Positions 40,701-52,589 of a DNA stretch of 64,000 bases are shown in pieces. The position numbers and the translations under genes were made by a program. The notes under the pieces are model-generated. The model saw only the letters and a program-made list of their open reading frames with translations. It searched no databases and was not told where the DNA came from. Numbering within the stretch: the first letter of the stretch is position 1; each line of letters starts with the position of its first letter. The DNA is from Azolla caroliniana (lineage: Eukaryota > Polypodiophyta). The stretch lies in the NCBI GenBank assembly GCA_043228905.1, contig JBHGNT010000012.1:6324001-6388000 (forward strand), written 5' to 3'.

Positions 40701-43501
40701 CAAAAAGTCCCAGACTCAATATGGGCTCTTTTGATAATGATATGGATGATTGGCATGATGATAATGGAGGGGAGGTGTGTGAATTTGAAGTAATTGAAGG
40801 TTGCAAAGATGGTGCTGAGGCTATCTTTCAACAAAAGACCGACAACAAAAGTGTGCATAATCAATCTGATGTCCAGGAAGATGATTTTTTGGACCCTTGG
40901 GCACCTTTGAATCCACATGAACCCGGAACACTTCCGGTGGTTCCTTATCGAAAAGGTAAAGCATATGGTTTTATATAAACTTAAGAGTTTTAGACTTTAT
41001 ATGCCCTGTTGTTTTTTGCTTAAATCATCTTTATTTGTATGATAGGACGGTCTAAGAAGAGGAGGGCAAAGCCAAAATGGGAAACAGTATCAGAACCAAA
41101 TGACTCCCAAATGGGGAAGGTTTGGCAGGCCTTAGAATGTTTGGAGAGGGAGGTTTGGCGTTCTAAGCAGTTAGAAGAACCTCCTCCTTATGAAAAGGCA
41201 TGCTTACTCTTTTATTTTCTTATGTTATCTGTCAATTTTGATGTCCTTTATTTGTTGTATGTGAAGTTGTTGTGGTGCTATGCAACTTTAAAATCACAAG
41301 ATACATTACGACACTGCACAACTTATTTGTTCTCATACCCCACATTTCTATTTGAATTTTTAGCTGCGGAGCTCGTTCATTAGTAAGGGATCACCATTGG
41401 CTGGCAATGGCTGGAATTCTGACAGAATTAGTGATAGTGAAGATTCTGATGATGGTGGACTTGCTGGTGATGATGCACCAGATCATTGTTATGAGCCAGA
41501 TTTTGTAGACGATCCCATATCATCACAAGAGCTTAGTCAGGTAGGTGATAGGTTTGAATCTTGATTCTTTTGGTGCTAATAATTCTTCTTAGACCGAGAT
41601 AAGTCATGAATGATAAAAATGATAACAAACTATCTAGTTTGTGCATTTTTAAGCAGCAACACAACTATAACATAGACCAAGTCATGCTCAACATACCAGA
41701 GACAACCATAAGTGAAGAACCATGCTTGGAGGCTCTCTGCCAGGCACAATTGGTAAAATTAAACTACATTTGTCTGTTTGGATGCTTGCTTTTAAAAATA
41801 CTTTTTGAATATGCTCTGTTTTTGAATCCTAGTTTGAAGAAGTATATAGAAAAGTTGTTTGGGCATCAAATTGTTTAGGATTGACTGTAGATAGAAGGAT
41901 ATCTACCATGTTGCTATTAATGCTTATGTTGAATATGATCTGTTTTCTGAAATCTAGTTTGAAAAGTTACATAAAAAGGATGTTTGGGTTTCTATTCTTT
42001 TAGATTGATCATATAAATGGAGCTATAAGGGCATTAACCATGTTGCTATTTAAGCTAATATTGAATATGCTCTGGTTTTAAAATCCTATTTTGAAAAGCT
42101 ACATTATGGTTTTTGGGTATCTATTACTTTAGATTGACCATATTGCAGAAACAAAACCAAAAACATTACAGTGCTACAATACAGAAGTGCAAATATTATA
42201 AGGCATTATCGATGATCATTTTTTTATGGGCAGGATACGATCTTAAAAAAGCAGTCACAGGCTGAACATCGATCTGAAATGGCAAACAGAGTAACAAGTT
42301 GGAAGCAGAAAATCGAGAGAAACCTGGCAAAACAGGTTGGTCTTGGCATAAACCAGAAATACGTAGGCCTGTGTTTGTGTAAAAAAACAAAAAATTCTAA
42401 AACATAATCAGGCCAAAGACTCCCTTTGATGGTTGGGTTTTTATATACAGAGTTTGTGAGACCTCAAACAAATATTATGACATCTTTCAGAGGATTAGAA
42501 TTATCTTTCAGAGCATTAGAATTTAGCTTATTTTGTGGTATTTCAAAAACATTCGAATGTAGAAAATAGACGAAAATTTCCAAAACCTTGAAAATTTACG
42601 TTTATTTTCTAGTTAATATTTATGAAAGTTAATTATAATGTTTCTTTATTCCGCAGGATTCTCAGCCTCCTTTTGACATACATGTCTATGGTGAGAGAGT
42701 TCTTGATAAACTGTTGTCATGTCAGGGTACTGGTACTGATTCAAGTGGTGTAGAAGCCTCATTTACACATATTGTACGAGGGCTTGAAAAACATGAAGTT
42801 GCCAGGACATTTGCTGCACTTTTGCAACTGGTAAATACACTATCCACTAACAGTTTTTTGATTTATTTTCCATCTAGTTTGTGGTGAACTCCCGACCTAT
42901 GATTTACAAACGAAAAGTTGAGATCATTTGGACAACCTTTTACATGATTGTGATTGTAGAACATAAATGCATTATTGGGTTGTATTCTTTCTTGTTTTCC
43001 TTATAGGTGAATAATGGCAATGTCTCCCTGGAGACTCAGAATGGGCTGGGCTCATTCGAGTGTTTTACAGCAGAAAGGCCATTTTCCGTGAAGTTGCTTA
43101 GCTATCGGAAAAGACACGAGGAAATGCTACACTATAGGGCACCTTCCAGTAGAGATGCCTTCAAAGGGTCCTCAAAAAAGAAAGGCAAAGGTGACATCCG
43201 AGTTCTAGAAAGTAATGTGTATGATGAAGAAGTCCGAGGTGAGAATCAGTATGAGAATAGCTTTCAAGGGTTACAAATCTCGTCGGGTAAGAAAGGCAAG
43301 CTAGCCATTGCATCAGACAATATGAGGCCTCTGGATGCTCCTAAACTGAACAAATGCTTAACTAGCCCGAGATCGACCACCGTGGATGGCAAGTCACAAA
43401 AGCAAAAGCAAAAAGAAAAGCAAAAGCAAAAAGAAAAGCAAATGGGAAAGCAAAGTCAAAGGCAATCCCTCACACCCATTCAAGTAGGCTTGGTTAGTTG
43501 A
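37800..43501 (+). CDS. CAPH2: Condensin II subunit CAP-H2 (11 exons, 735 aa)
   Basis: The exons are 37800-37974, 39506-39605, 39706-39806, 39897-40039, 40463-40955, 41046-41197, 41364-41540, 41657-41752, 42234-42335, 42657-42830 and 43007-43501; the joined frame is 2208 nt. CAP-H2 is the kleisin that bridges the SMC2/SMC4 heads and recruits the HEAT subunits of condensin II for chromosome compaction. The N-terminal kleisin helix reads [20 protein letters not shown] then ELEIYLEGL. The second conserved block is [17 protein letters not shown]. An acidic middle contains [28 protein letters not shown] and the YEPDFVDDP stretch. The C-terminal winged-helix region reads [19 protein letters not shown] then [20 protein letters not shown]. 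The end is a Lys/Gln-rich repeat. Intron 6 starts with GC (AAG|GCATGC), the one non-GT donor. ATG 37800 is the first in frame. Confidence 0.92.
38050..39450 (+). repeat. Decayed minisatellite filling CAP-H2 intron 1
   Basis: Variants of GATGATGGGTCACCTTAATCTTCCCTAATCTCAG with TTTTGATGCTAAAAATGA recur about every 90-110 bp through most of this 1531-bp intron. Units are strongly diverged. Boundaries are approximate. Confidence 0.6.
40110..40425 (+). repeat. Tandem repeat of about 64 bp in CAP-H2 intron 4, 5 units
   Basis: GGAGTTTACCAAAGATTTTGGTTGTGAATAA-like units recur, with the AAGATTTTGG core at 40143, 40207, 40262, 40327 and 40391. Confidence 0.75.
41780..42150 (+). repeat. Tandem repeat of about 125-130 bp in CAP-H2 intron 8, 3 units
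   Basis: TTGAATATG(C/A)TCTG...TTTTGAAAAG...TTTGGGT/CATC...TTTAGATTGA recurs, with starts near 41808, 41931 and 42063. Confidence 0.75.
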
Positions 43502-45355
43502 ACCATATGTATGAAGAAGTCTTGTAGAACTTGGGAGAAAGAGGTATATATGCTACAAGATTTAAGAGTTCCATTTTATGTAATTCTTGCCTAGTTTGTA
43601 TTAATGTGTACCATTGGCTAGACTAGCCTCTAATTCTTCTTGTCCAGTTGTTTAACCACTATAGTTAAAAACTCTCATCGGAAAACAAAACTCTTTTAAC
43701 ATCAGAATAGAGGAGTTATGTTTGAAACCATGTTTCATCGCCATGGTATGTGAAGAAGGTCACTTAAGAGGGGCATGGAAATTACTCTGAATTTTCAGCA
43801 TTGGTTGAAAAAGAGGTCCATGTGACTCCACCCTCTGGCAGAATTTACTGATTGCTTCAAATGATATCATCTTTTGTCCACTTTTGAGCATCTCTTTCCT
43901 TTCTACCATTTGTGTTTTGAAAGTGCTATCTATGCTAGTGTATTCAAATTTCCGTAAAAAGTGTTTTGAGAATGCCATATAATTGTAATGCATTCAGAAG
44001 GGTGAAGCTTTGAAATTGCTATATTATTCTCTAAGTGATAGGAGAAACGAAGTTCCACATAAGGTTTCTAAATTATTCTATAATATATATGCTGCAAAAT
44101 AGATACAAAACCTATGGTTTATTATCAATTAATTCAACAATTGTTTTGTTGGACTAATTTGGTGATTCTATTCCCAAATAGAGAAGACTAGAACGAGAGA
44201 CGGTGGTCAAGAGATGAAGATGTTAAACATCATAATATAAATGCCCCCATTTGACACACAAGATTGATGAAGTATATAGAAGGGAAAAATGATGAAAGAG
44301 TCATGGGTCCATACCTATGGAAATGATATTGTAGCTTTTGGGTGTAGTTTAGTGAGCTAATGCCTTCTTGGCTTGAGTTCAAGGTTGTGATGTAGGATTG
44401 GATTGATGATTACCCAATTGTTGCATAGATGTGTAAGAGTGGTTGTGAATAATTCTTAAGATAGTAATGATTGTGTTAAACATTTGGATGAACTCTTCTT
44501 CTCTCGCAACCCCAAGCTTTCATGAAGAAAATGGTGCAAATTACGCTTATGACTATACACATGTGCGTTAATTGACGAAATACATAGAAATATAAAGAGA
44601 TGGTACCAACACTTCCAATTAATCCAAGTATCTTGCTTACACAATGTATCTTTGTTGATTGTCTTTTAAATGATTAGAGTTCACATATGGTAAGCAAATG
44701 CTTGACCAAGCAAGAAATTTCTAACTATATTTATAACAAACAATCACATAGGCCCCGCTACTTAACAAACTCACCATTTCCTCAAACAATCAAGCCCAAG
44801 GCTCAAACTCGTTTTACCAAGAAGGCACTTGTCCGAGTTATGATCGAGATTGTCTAGTTCCAAATTACCCTGAGAAGCTAAAAAGATGGGCATGAACTTA
44901 CTATTGGTCATGTATTAGCAAAGATAACAGTAAAAGTAGTTGATTGTGATGAAGGGTTGGACAAACTACTAAGAAAAGAAAAAGGAAACAAAAGAAATCA
45001 TGCGGAAAAAACGGCTCACAATTGCCCAACCCTCAAGCTTAAAATTAAGAAACTACAAGACATTTAAAAAACTTTGGGTTCAAATCAACTAGAAGAATGG
45101 ACTTTCCACCAAAAAGTTGTGTGCTCTCCAAGGGACACTTTAGGTTACAAAGCAACCACCTCTTAAGGATGATATACCACAACCAAACATCATAGCGGCT
45201 TAGGGAAAGATGAAAATGAGGGTAATGTACCCCTCCTTCAACAATTATTGAACTATATAGAATGGCCAAAAACTCAAATTTGGAATGCAAAGGCCGGACC
45301 CTTTCTTAGACAAGCATGTTGAACTTATAATTGATGAGATTTTGAAGTTGAATAT
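43502..45355. other. Intergenic sequence after CAP-H2
   Basis: The first few hundred bases are the probable CAP-H2 3' UTR. The remainder is AT-rich; short minus-strand frames (43760-43993, 44456-44644, 45045-45290) have no recognisable domain. Confidence 0.4.
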
Positions 45356-45903
45356 TGTGAAAATGTTTTTAGAATTTAAGCAATTGAACACTAGAAGAAT
45401 ATAAGGTATGGGTCATTCACATTTGGAGGGCAAGAACACGAACCAAGATTTTGAGGAGAAGTCAAACTAAAAGTAGGAGACGTGGAGAAAAGTAAAAAGA
45501 AGAAAAAGCGGGCCACCAGAAAATAGTCTGAAACGAACACTCATAACTCTTTCGTTTGAAACCCAAATACCAGGTTCAAATATGGGTTGGAAAGCTCGTG
45601 AAGTGAGCTACGTTTAGAATTTTACATCTCTAATTTTGGACTTTGGTGAGAGAGATATGATGATGAGAAGGTCATTGTGTCATAACTAAAAATAGGAGAT
45701 GAAAACTTCTAAAAGGAGCGTGAAAAAGAAAGGAGGGGGAGGAAATTATCTGGTAGGGGATACCTTTGTAATAAGGGCAAGGAAGGAAGGTTGTGTGTTG
45801 GGGGTTTTGGTCTCTTTGTTTTGTTTTTTCTTTTCTTTTCGTTCGTGTAGTATGGTTGATCTTTGGAGGTTTGGAATTTTATATCTTCTTTCTATCAACT
45901 TCA
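45356..45903 (+). repeat. 5' LTR related to the solo LTR at 1587
   Basis: Starts TGTGAAAATGTTTTTAGAATT and stays alignable with 1587-2229 over long stretches (GCGGGCCACCA, ACGAACACTCATAACTC, AAATATGGGTTGGAAAGCTCG). The end is estimated at CTTCA, just before TTTTGGCGCACTAGG, a weak candidate primer-binding site. Confidence 0.65.
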
Positions 45904-45989
45904 TTTTGTTTTGGCGCACTAGGGAGGGCCAATCTTTTCCGTATCTTGGGAATGTTTATTGTATCGCAATATTGTGTGGATATGGCTTT

Positions 45990-46860
45990 TCAATTTGCCT
46001 TTATAGGTGATGGTGTTGAGGATGTAGGAGCTTTTTTGGCAACCTTCGAGCATCACGTGGTTTCGATTGGGAAGGTGAATGACATAGAGAAACTTCCCTT
46101 GTTGGTGGCAACTTTCTACTCAAGAGCTCGGGAGTGGTATGAGTCACTACCTCCCAACCAACAAACCAACTACGAATTGCTCATTCAACAATTTTGAAGC
46201 AAGTACATTTGATGGCGTAATGCGATGGAGGTGTGAGAGGAACTCTTCACATTGCGTATGTCAACATCAATGGAGTATTCTGGTATGAAAGGGTGTTCAA
46301 AGAGCTTTGGTCAACATGGATCCGTTTACGAGGAGGTGTAGAGAATGAGTGGTTCAAGATGGATCGCGTCAAAGCGGGCTTGAATCCTTACTTTACAATG
46401 GAGGCAAATTTGATGGACCCAACCAATTTTCAAACTCTTCTACAATTGTGTCAAATTTATGATAGACAACTAAAGGTGATGCGGATGGGAGTTGATGCAC
46501 AGTGGCGATAGCTGGTGTGAATGTGGTGCCGACTCTAAATGCCCCACATCTATCCTCTATTGTACATGGAGGACATGTTTTTCCGAACATATTTAATTAT
46601 ACTATAACTAACCAAGCTAGTATACCAATGATGCAAGATGCAGACCATCCAAGACCATCCAAGAACTAATGGCAGTTTCCCTAAGCAACTAAACCGATGA
46701 CTTTACGAGCTGACGACTCAATCCCGCCAAATGCAAGCTAGTTTCAACACCAACCAAGTTCGAGAGATGCCACAAGAAAAACAAGTCTCGGTTTGTTATT
46801 CTTGTGGTGTTGAAGGTCATATTACTACGCGGTGTCCTTTGAGACGATAAGGAGGTGTAG
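45990..46860 (+). pseudogene. Decayed LTR-retrotransposon gag with zinc knuckle
   Basis: The frame to 46197 reads FIGDGVEDVGAFLATFEHHV then LVATFYSRAREWYESLPPNQ, a retrotransposon gag capsid signature as in Ty3/gypsy. Stops follow; a second frame (46233-46511) continues (YDRQLKVMRMGVDAQ). A CCHC knuckle (CYSCGVEGHITTRC) lies near 46797-46840. No protease or pol follows, so only the 5' portion of the element survives. Confidence 0.75.
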
Positions 46861-46980
46861 GACGAGGTATCTATCAAGGAGGTTTAAATTCCCATAACAA
46901 CCATGCAAACAATAATAATCAAGCTTCTAGGGATGGAGAACCGTTGCCAATGGCTCAAGTTCCAACAATACATTCCAATG

Positions 46981-47450
46981 TAAATGTTCTTGATTTTATG
47001 ACATATGATATTGGCAATGATCGTGGTGTTGTTCCCATCAAGAGAACTCAAGCAACCCATAAGGGCAAAGAGGTGGAAGGGGAGTCAAGTAACCCTCAAA
47101 TAAAGAAAAAAACGAAGGAGTCCAAGATGGAGAATCCTTCAAAAAAGCATCATTCAAGGAGAAAGATCAATATGGAGGACATGCCCATGGGGAAAGGAGT
47201 GTACCTCCCAATGTAAATCTTCTTAGTTTTATGTATGATATTGACGATGATCGTGGTGTTGTTCTAATCAAGAGAACTTGAGCTACCCATAAGTGCAAAG
47301 AGGTGGAAGGGGAATCAAGTAACCCTCAAATAAAGAAAAAGCTAAGGAGTCTATTAAGGAGTCTAAGATGGAGAATCCTTCAAAAAATCGTCATTCAAGG
47401 AGAAAGATCAATATGGAGGACATGCCCATGGAGAAAGGAGTGGAGCCTTT
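46981..47450 (+). repeat. Tandem duplication of about 235 bp after the gag knuckle
   Basis: The block from AATGTTCTTGATTTTATG to GGACATGCCCATGGGGAAAGG recurs from about 47214 with scattered substitutions, an in-frame stop and a small deletion. Confidence 0.85.
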
Positions 47451-47747
47451 CAACCTCAAGTAAGAGTTGATTACTATTGGACCCTAAACCCTACTAATTT
47501 GATGAATCTAAAAAGCATAAAAACTAAAAATTAATCAAAGATTTGGGATTAAAAAGTTGATGATCATTTTTGCTAATTAAAAGTCACATTAATGAAATTT
47601 GTTTTCCCAAAACAACTGTAGATACACACAACACAACCTCTCACTATTATGTATGTCTCCATGTCTCCCTCCTTGTCTAATCGTGTTTATTTGAGGTTGT
47701 CAGTGCATATGTTGAGTTAGAGGTGTACAAAAATATCTTGACTAAAA

Positions 47748-47790
<43 letters not shown>

Positions 47791-48700
47791 CTCATGCAAT
47801 TGCCAATGAACATGTCGATTTGGTGGTGTAGCAATTGTATGCCCTGACGCTCAAATACTAAAATACTAAAACACATGTCGATTTGGAAGCTGATAAAATA
47901 CTAAAACACACGGTGACATTTCCCCATGATGTTGTTTTGTGAAAACACAAGATTACATCATGTTAATATATTGAAATGTGACGACCATGCACTGAACATA
48001 TAATGATCACATATAATACACAAGGAATATATTTTGACCACTTGAGCACACATGTTACACACATAAAATTACATCACATAATTGAAGAAAACATACGATG
48101 AAAAAAAAGTATGCGCTATTGTCAATTGTTACAGTCTAATTAATTAATTAAGCAAAACATAAAGAATTATAGACCAAGGAAAGGAAAGAGGAACATAAAA
48201 CCACCTTGTGTACCCCATGGCAAAAGTGTGAGACGTACTTGAACCTCCTCGATATCCCATACCATTGAAGGTTGATGTGAGCCGTACCTTGGGTCTTGTG
48301 AGGATCGCACATGCTTAGGTAACGAGAGTCATAGATACATTGTCATAGTCTGAATATAAGTCCAACCCTCTTGATAAGAAGGTAGTCAACCTTCTTATAT
48401 AGCCAAAATTCTTAGGCCCTACTACTCTATCCATACTTTATGTGATGTTTTCAAGTAATAACACACTTAGTAATTATCCGACACTGTAGAATTGAATATT
48501 ACAATTCATACCCTCGTTCCATTCAGAACTAACCTACATGTACTCATCATAAGATTAGGAAAACTACGGAAAACCTATCTCATGATTAGTTATGGTTACA
48601 CACGTAACAATACCTAAGTTTAACACACTTATGTCATCTAGTTTTACAATACTTGAGAGGGTTTCCTTTGCACTATCACTCTTGATGATGTAGTGAAAAT
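47451..48700. other. Unassigned sequence with (CT)n run; possible minus-strand LTR
   Basis: A (CT)n run lies at about 47752-47788. At 48388-48405 the minus strand has CTATATAAGAAGG followed by a leader-like stretch, possibly an LTR promoter, but no ends were found. No coding region. Confidence 0.4.
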
Positions 48701-48783
48701 AGCACGGGTTGTATTATTATCTTGTTTTAATAACAAACATTGATTTACAGAAAGAGAGAGAGAGAGAGAGAAAGGAGGAGGAG

Positions 48784-48826
<43 letters not shown>

Positions 48827-49016
48827 GCAAGTCTAGTGGAGAGGGGAAGAAGAAGCGAAATTGTTTTTATTGCTGCACTCTCTATCGGGAACAGAATTTA
48901 GCATAAAGACATGTGTTAGAAAGCCCTCGATTAGAGCTCTGTAACGAGATATAGCAAGTTAAATTTGGTGGTTTGTGCGAGAAGCATCGATAGAAATAAG
49001 AAATCTTGTGTTATTG
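48701..49016 (+). other. GA-rich segment left of the chromovirus, possible LINE 5' UTR
   Basis: Contains two long GAGAGA/GAGGAG runs (48752-48819). The chromovirus target duplication implies this sequence was once joined to 59845 onward, where a LINE ORF1 starts about 135 bp downstream. It could be that LINE's leader; this is inference. Confidence 0.35.
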
Positions 49017-49021
49017 GCATC

Positions 49022-49423
49022 TATGATGATATGGCACGACTCAAACCCATGACTTTACGTTATATGGGTCAAGCTCTTGACCATTATACCATCTATTGTA
49101 ATACATAACATATTATTTTCATTTAAGTTTTATTATAGGAAATTAATGTATATTCCAGATTTCTCTAGAACATTCTAGAAGCTTCAGGATTACTTTTGAG
49201 AACACTATAAAAGAAGGTACTAGGCATTATGTTGAACCAAATTGGTTCAACACCAGTCTTAAGCCTCATAGCCATCTTGTACTTACTCTTCCTATAATAT
49301 CATATGTTATCATCATCTCTCTCTCTCTCTCTCAGCCTCACACACACACACACACACACTCTCTCTCTCTCTCTCTCTTCTCTTCTCTTCTCTTCTCTTT
49401 CCTCCCTAGTACTATTCCTGATA
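49022..49423 (+). repeat. 5' LTR of the chromovirus
   Basis: Starts TATGATGATATGG (TG mutated to TA) and ends CCTGATA. It has a TATA box CTATAAAAG at 49204 and long CT/CA microsatellites at 49316-49400. It is shorter than the 3' LTR by about 55 bp. Confidence 0.8.
49037..49091 (-). other. Antisense tRNA-like A/B-box module in chromovirus 5' LTR
   Basis: Minus strand: a perfect A box TGGTATAATGG (TRGYNNARNGG), then B box GGTTTGAGTCG, span 55 bp. Confidence 0.6.
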
Positions 49424-49492
49424 GTTTGAACCAAATTTTCTTCTTTAGTCTTTCTTTTGGTTTCCCTCATCCTCTTATCCTTTTTCTATACA

Positions 49493-50634
49493 ATGGCTTC
49501 TGTTAGCGCCCAAGAATACCAATCCGTTTTCTCCGAGCTACAATGTCTAAAAGAAAAATTTGTTGCCTTGGAACAAGAAAACCAATGGTTGTTAGGGGAT
49601 CTTCAACAAATCACCCTAGAAAAACAGCAAACGCAGCAACAACATGGGGAGTTGCAACAACAACATGGGGAGTTAGCGTTAGGTGTGCAACAACTCGAAG
49701 CAGAGTTGCAACAACAAGGATCAAGTCCCCACGGATTTCATAAAGAGCCCAAGATTGGACTTCTTGTGAAAGTTGATGGAACACGATCACAATTTAGGGG
49801 ATTCCTCAATCAGGTATGCTTAGTCATTCAAATGCATCCTTCTTGATACCCCACTGATGCATCCCGAGTCGGCCTAATAGGCACGTTGCTTAGCGGCTCA
49901 GCCTTGACATGGTTTGCTCCGCTTCTGGACAAAATCACATTTAATAACTTTGAAGACTTTATTAGTGAGTTTAAAGCTTGCTTTGGAGATACAGACATCA
50001 TCCGAACAGTGATCAACAAAATCCGATGATTGCATCAAGGCGATTGTCCAACCTTTGCTTAAGCGGCGGATTTCCGTCTACTCGCTTTAGATATCCCCTG
50101 GGATGATCAGGCACTAATGGAGTAGTTTCGTTACGGCTTGCGAAACGATGTCAAAGATCTACTTCTAACCTTCCCCAAAGAACCAAAGTCTCTTAAGAAG
50201 GCAATCAGTTGAGCGGTCCGATGTGACAACCGCCTTTTCGAACGACATTCGGAACGTCAATTACAAATACCACGCTCTAGGCCGGAGCCCACTTACGCCT
50301 CGGTCGTGGCTAAACCGTTTGCACGAGACATACCTCAAGCAAATAATCTGACATCGATGGAGATCTACACCATGCGTCGACATGGCCCGTTATCAGAAGA
50401 AGAAAAACAACGACGACGTCCAAATCGATTATGTCTTTATTGTGGTGGACCAGGGCATCTCGCAATCAATTGTCCCCATAGGCCAAGAAGACAGGTAAAT
50501 CAAATCGTCACATGTACTAAACCTGAGTTAATTCTTCCCTTAGGAGTGTCTGATAGTATTAATAGTACTAATAGCTCAAGTATCTCAAACAAATTTGAAA
50601 TCCTTAGTCAATTAGATGAAGAGTTAAACGATTG
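49493..50634 (+). pseudogene. Chromovirus gag remnant
   Basis: The likely start is ATG 49493 (MASVSAQEYQ), followed by a Gln/Glu-rich coiled-coil-like stretch. The capsid region reads LLSGSALTWFAPLLDKITF then NFEDFISEFKACFGD, broken by stops near 50027, 50060, 50122 and 50209. A CCHC knuckle CLYCGGPGHLAINC lies near 50438-50475. Most stops could come from CAA, CAG or CGA by C-to-T change. Confidence 0.8.
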
Positions 50635-50724
50635 AGTCCAGCCAAAATAGGAGTTGTTTGGTTGGACAACCCTAGATATGTATAACCCATTAGTGGTTCC
50701 ATTCCCTCCAAGCAAGTTAGCAAT

Positions 50725-52566
50725 GTGTTCCTAGCCCAAGTCATGGTTAGTACTAAAAGTACTCCCCTAGTACATGTCCTAGCACTTCTAGATTCCGGAG
50801 CTAATTCCTGTTTCATGGATCGAAATTTTTCCCAAGCTTCTCAAATATCCTTAAGAAAACTTCCTTGCCCCGCATCTATAGTAGTCATTAATGGTTGTCC
50901 CATTGCTTCCGGGAATATTGTAGAAGAGTCAGAACCCATTCAAGTTGTCCTAGGTAGTTTTGTGTGTGTAGTAGCATTTAATATAATTAGTAGTCCAGAG
51001 CATCCCATTGTCCTGGGATTACCTTGGTTTGAATTACATAATCCAGACATAGATTGGAGAACAAGAGAAGTCCGACATCGGCAACCCCAAGAATCTACTC
51101 ATCGAGTTTTGACTATTTCACTACGTCAATTACGTGAAGAAGGACACAAGGAGACAATGTTCCTATTTGCAATATCAATACAGCCTTCCAGCACTATTAA
51201 GGAGGAATCCTTAGTGCAACTTCCGACGAAATATCATCCTTATGCCAATGTATTTGACAAGGTAAAAGCCGATACTCTTCCTCATCATCATCCCTATGCT
51301 TGTCCCATCGATTTACAACCAGGAGCAGAGCCACCATGGGGACCAATTTACAACTTGTCACCCACCGAGTTAGAAGTCCTTCGAGCCTACATAGAGGAGA
51401 ACTTGGCAAGCGGGTTTATTCGTCATTCGAAATCTCCGATCGGTGCACCCATCTTCTTTGTCAAGAAGAAAGATGGCTCACTTCGTCTCGTCGTTGATTA
51501 CTGCGGCTTGAATAAAGTTACCATCCAGAATAGGTATGCACTTCCTCTTATATCAAGTCTTTTAGAGCAAGTTAATGGTGCCAAGTTTTTTACAAAAATC
51601 AATCTACGAGGCGCGTATAACCTCGTGCAGATCCGACCGCGAGATGAATGGAAGACCGCCTTTTGCACACGGTATGGGCATTTCGAATATATTGTTATGC
51701 CGTCCGGTCTAACCAATGCACCCGCAGTCTTCCAACACATGGCAAATGATATATTCAGAGACCTCTTGGATATCTGTTTGATCATCTATCTGGATGATCT
51801 ATTCATTTATTCGAAGACCCAGGAAGAGCACGATTCTCATGTACTATTAGTACTAAAACGACTCCGCGAGAATGGTCTTTATGCCAAGCTAGAAAAATGT
51901 TGCTTTGACTGCAAGCAAGTAGAATTTCTAGGTTACGTCATCTCCTCAAAGGGCATCTCCATGGATCCAGCTAAAGTCCAAACTTTGCTAGAGTGGCAAA
52001 TTCCACGGTCGGTACGAGATGTATAATGTTTTCTAGGTTTTGCTAACTTCTACTGCAAGTTTATACAGGATTACTCGAAGATTATTTTACCTCTCACACA
52101 ACTTACGAAGAAGGGAGATTCAGCATTTCTTTGGTCCAATGAAGCGGACATGGCTTTTTGGCATCTTAAGAAAGCCTTTACATCAGCTCCTATTCTAGCT
52201 CATGAGGATACAAACAAACCATTCATCATGGAGGCTAACGCATCGGATTTCGCCCTCGGTAGCATCCTTTCTCAACAAGGAGATAAAGAAGAGTTACATC
52301 CTGTGGCTTTTCATTCGCGCAAATTCGATGCCGCGGAAATCAACTACGAAATACATAACGAGGAGTTTACTGTTATTAGCCATCGTGGATTCCTTTGTGC
52401 AATGGCGGCATTTCTTAGAGGGCTCTCCACATCAGGTCATCATCTTTAGTGATCACAAAAATCTTGCTTATTTCCAGAATGCTCGGGTGTTAAATCGACG
52501 GCAAGCTCGGTGGGCTCAATTCCTCACGCATTTCGACTTCAAAATCACATATCGACCGGGGAAGTA
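50725..52566 (+). pseudogene. Chromovirus protease, RT and RNase H
   Basis: The protease motif LALLDSGANSCFMD lies near 50780. The RT motifs are IGAPIFFVKKKDGSLRLVVD, then YALPLISSLLEQV and IIYLDDLFIYS. A stop at 52024 (after RSVRDV) interrupts the conserved CFLGFANFY. RNase H continues in two frames ([33 protein letters not shown]; then [20 protein letters not shown]) and ends at YRPGK followed by two stops. All core catalytic motifs remain readable, but the frame is broken. Confidence 0.85.
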
Positions 52567-52589
52567 GTAAGGAAAAGCAGATGCGCTAC

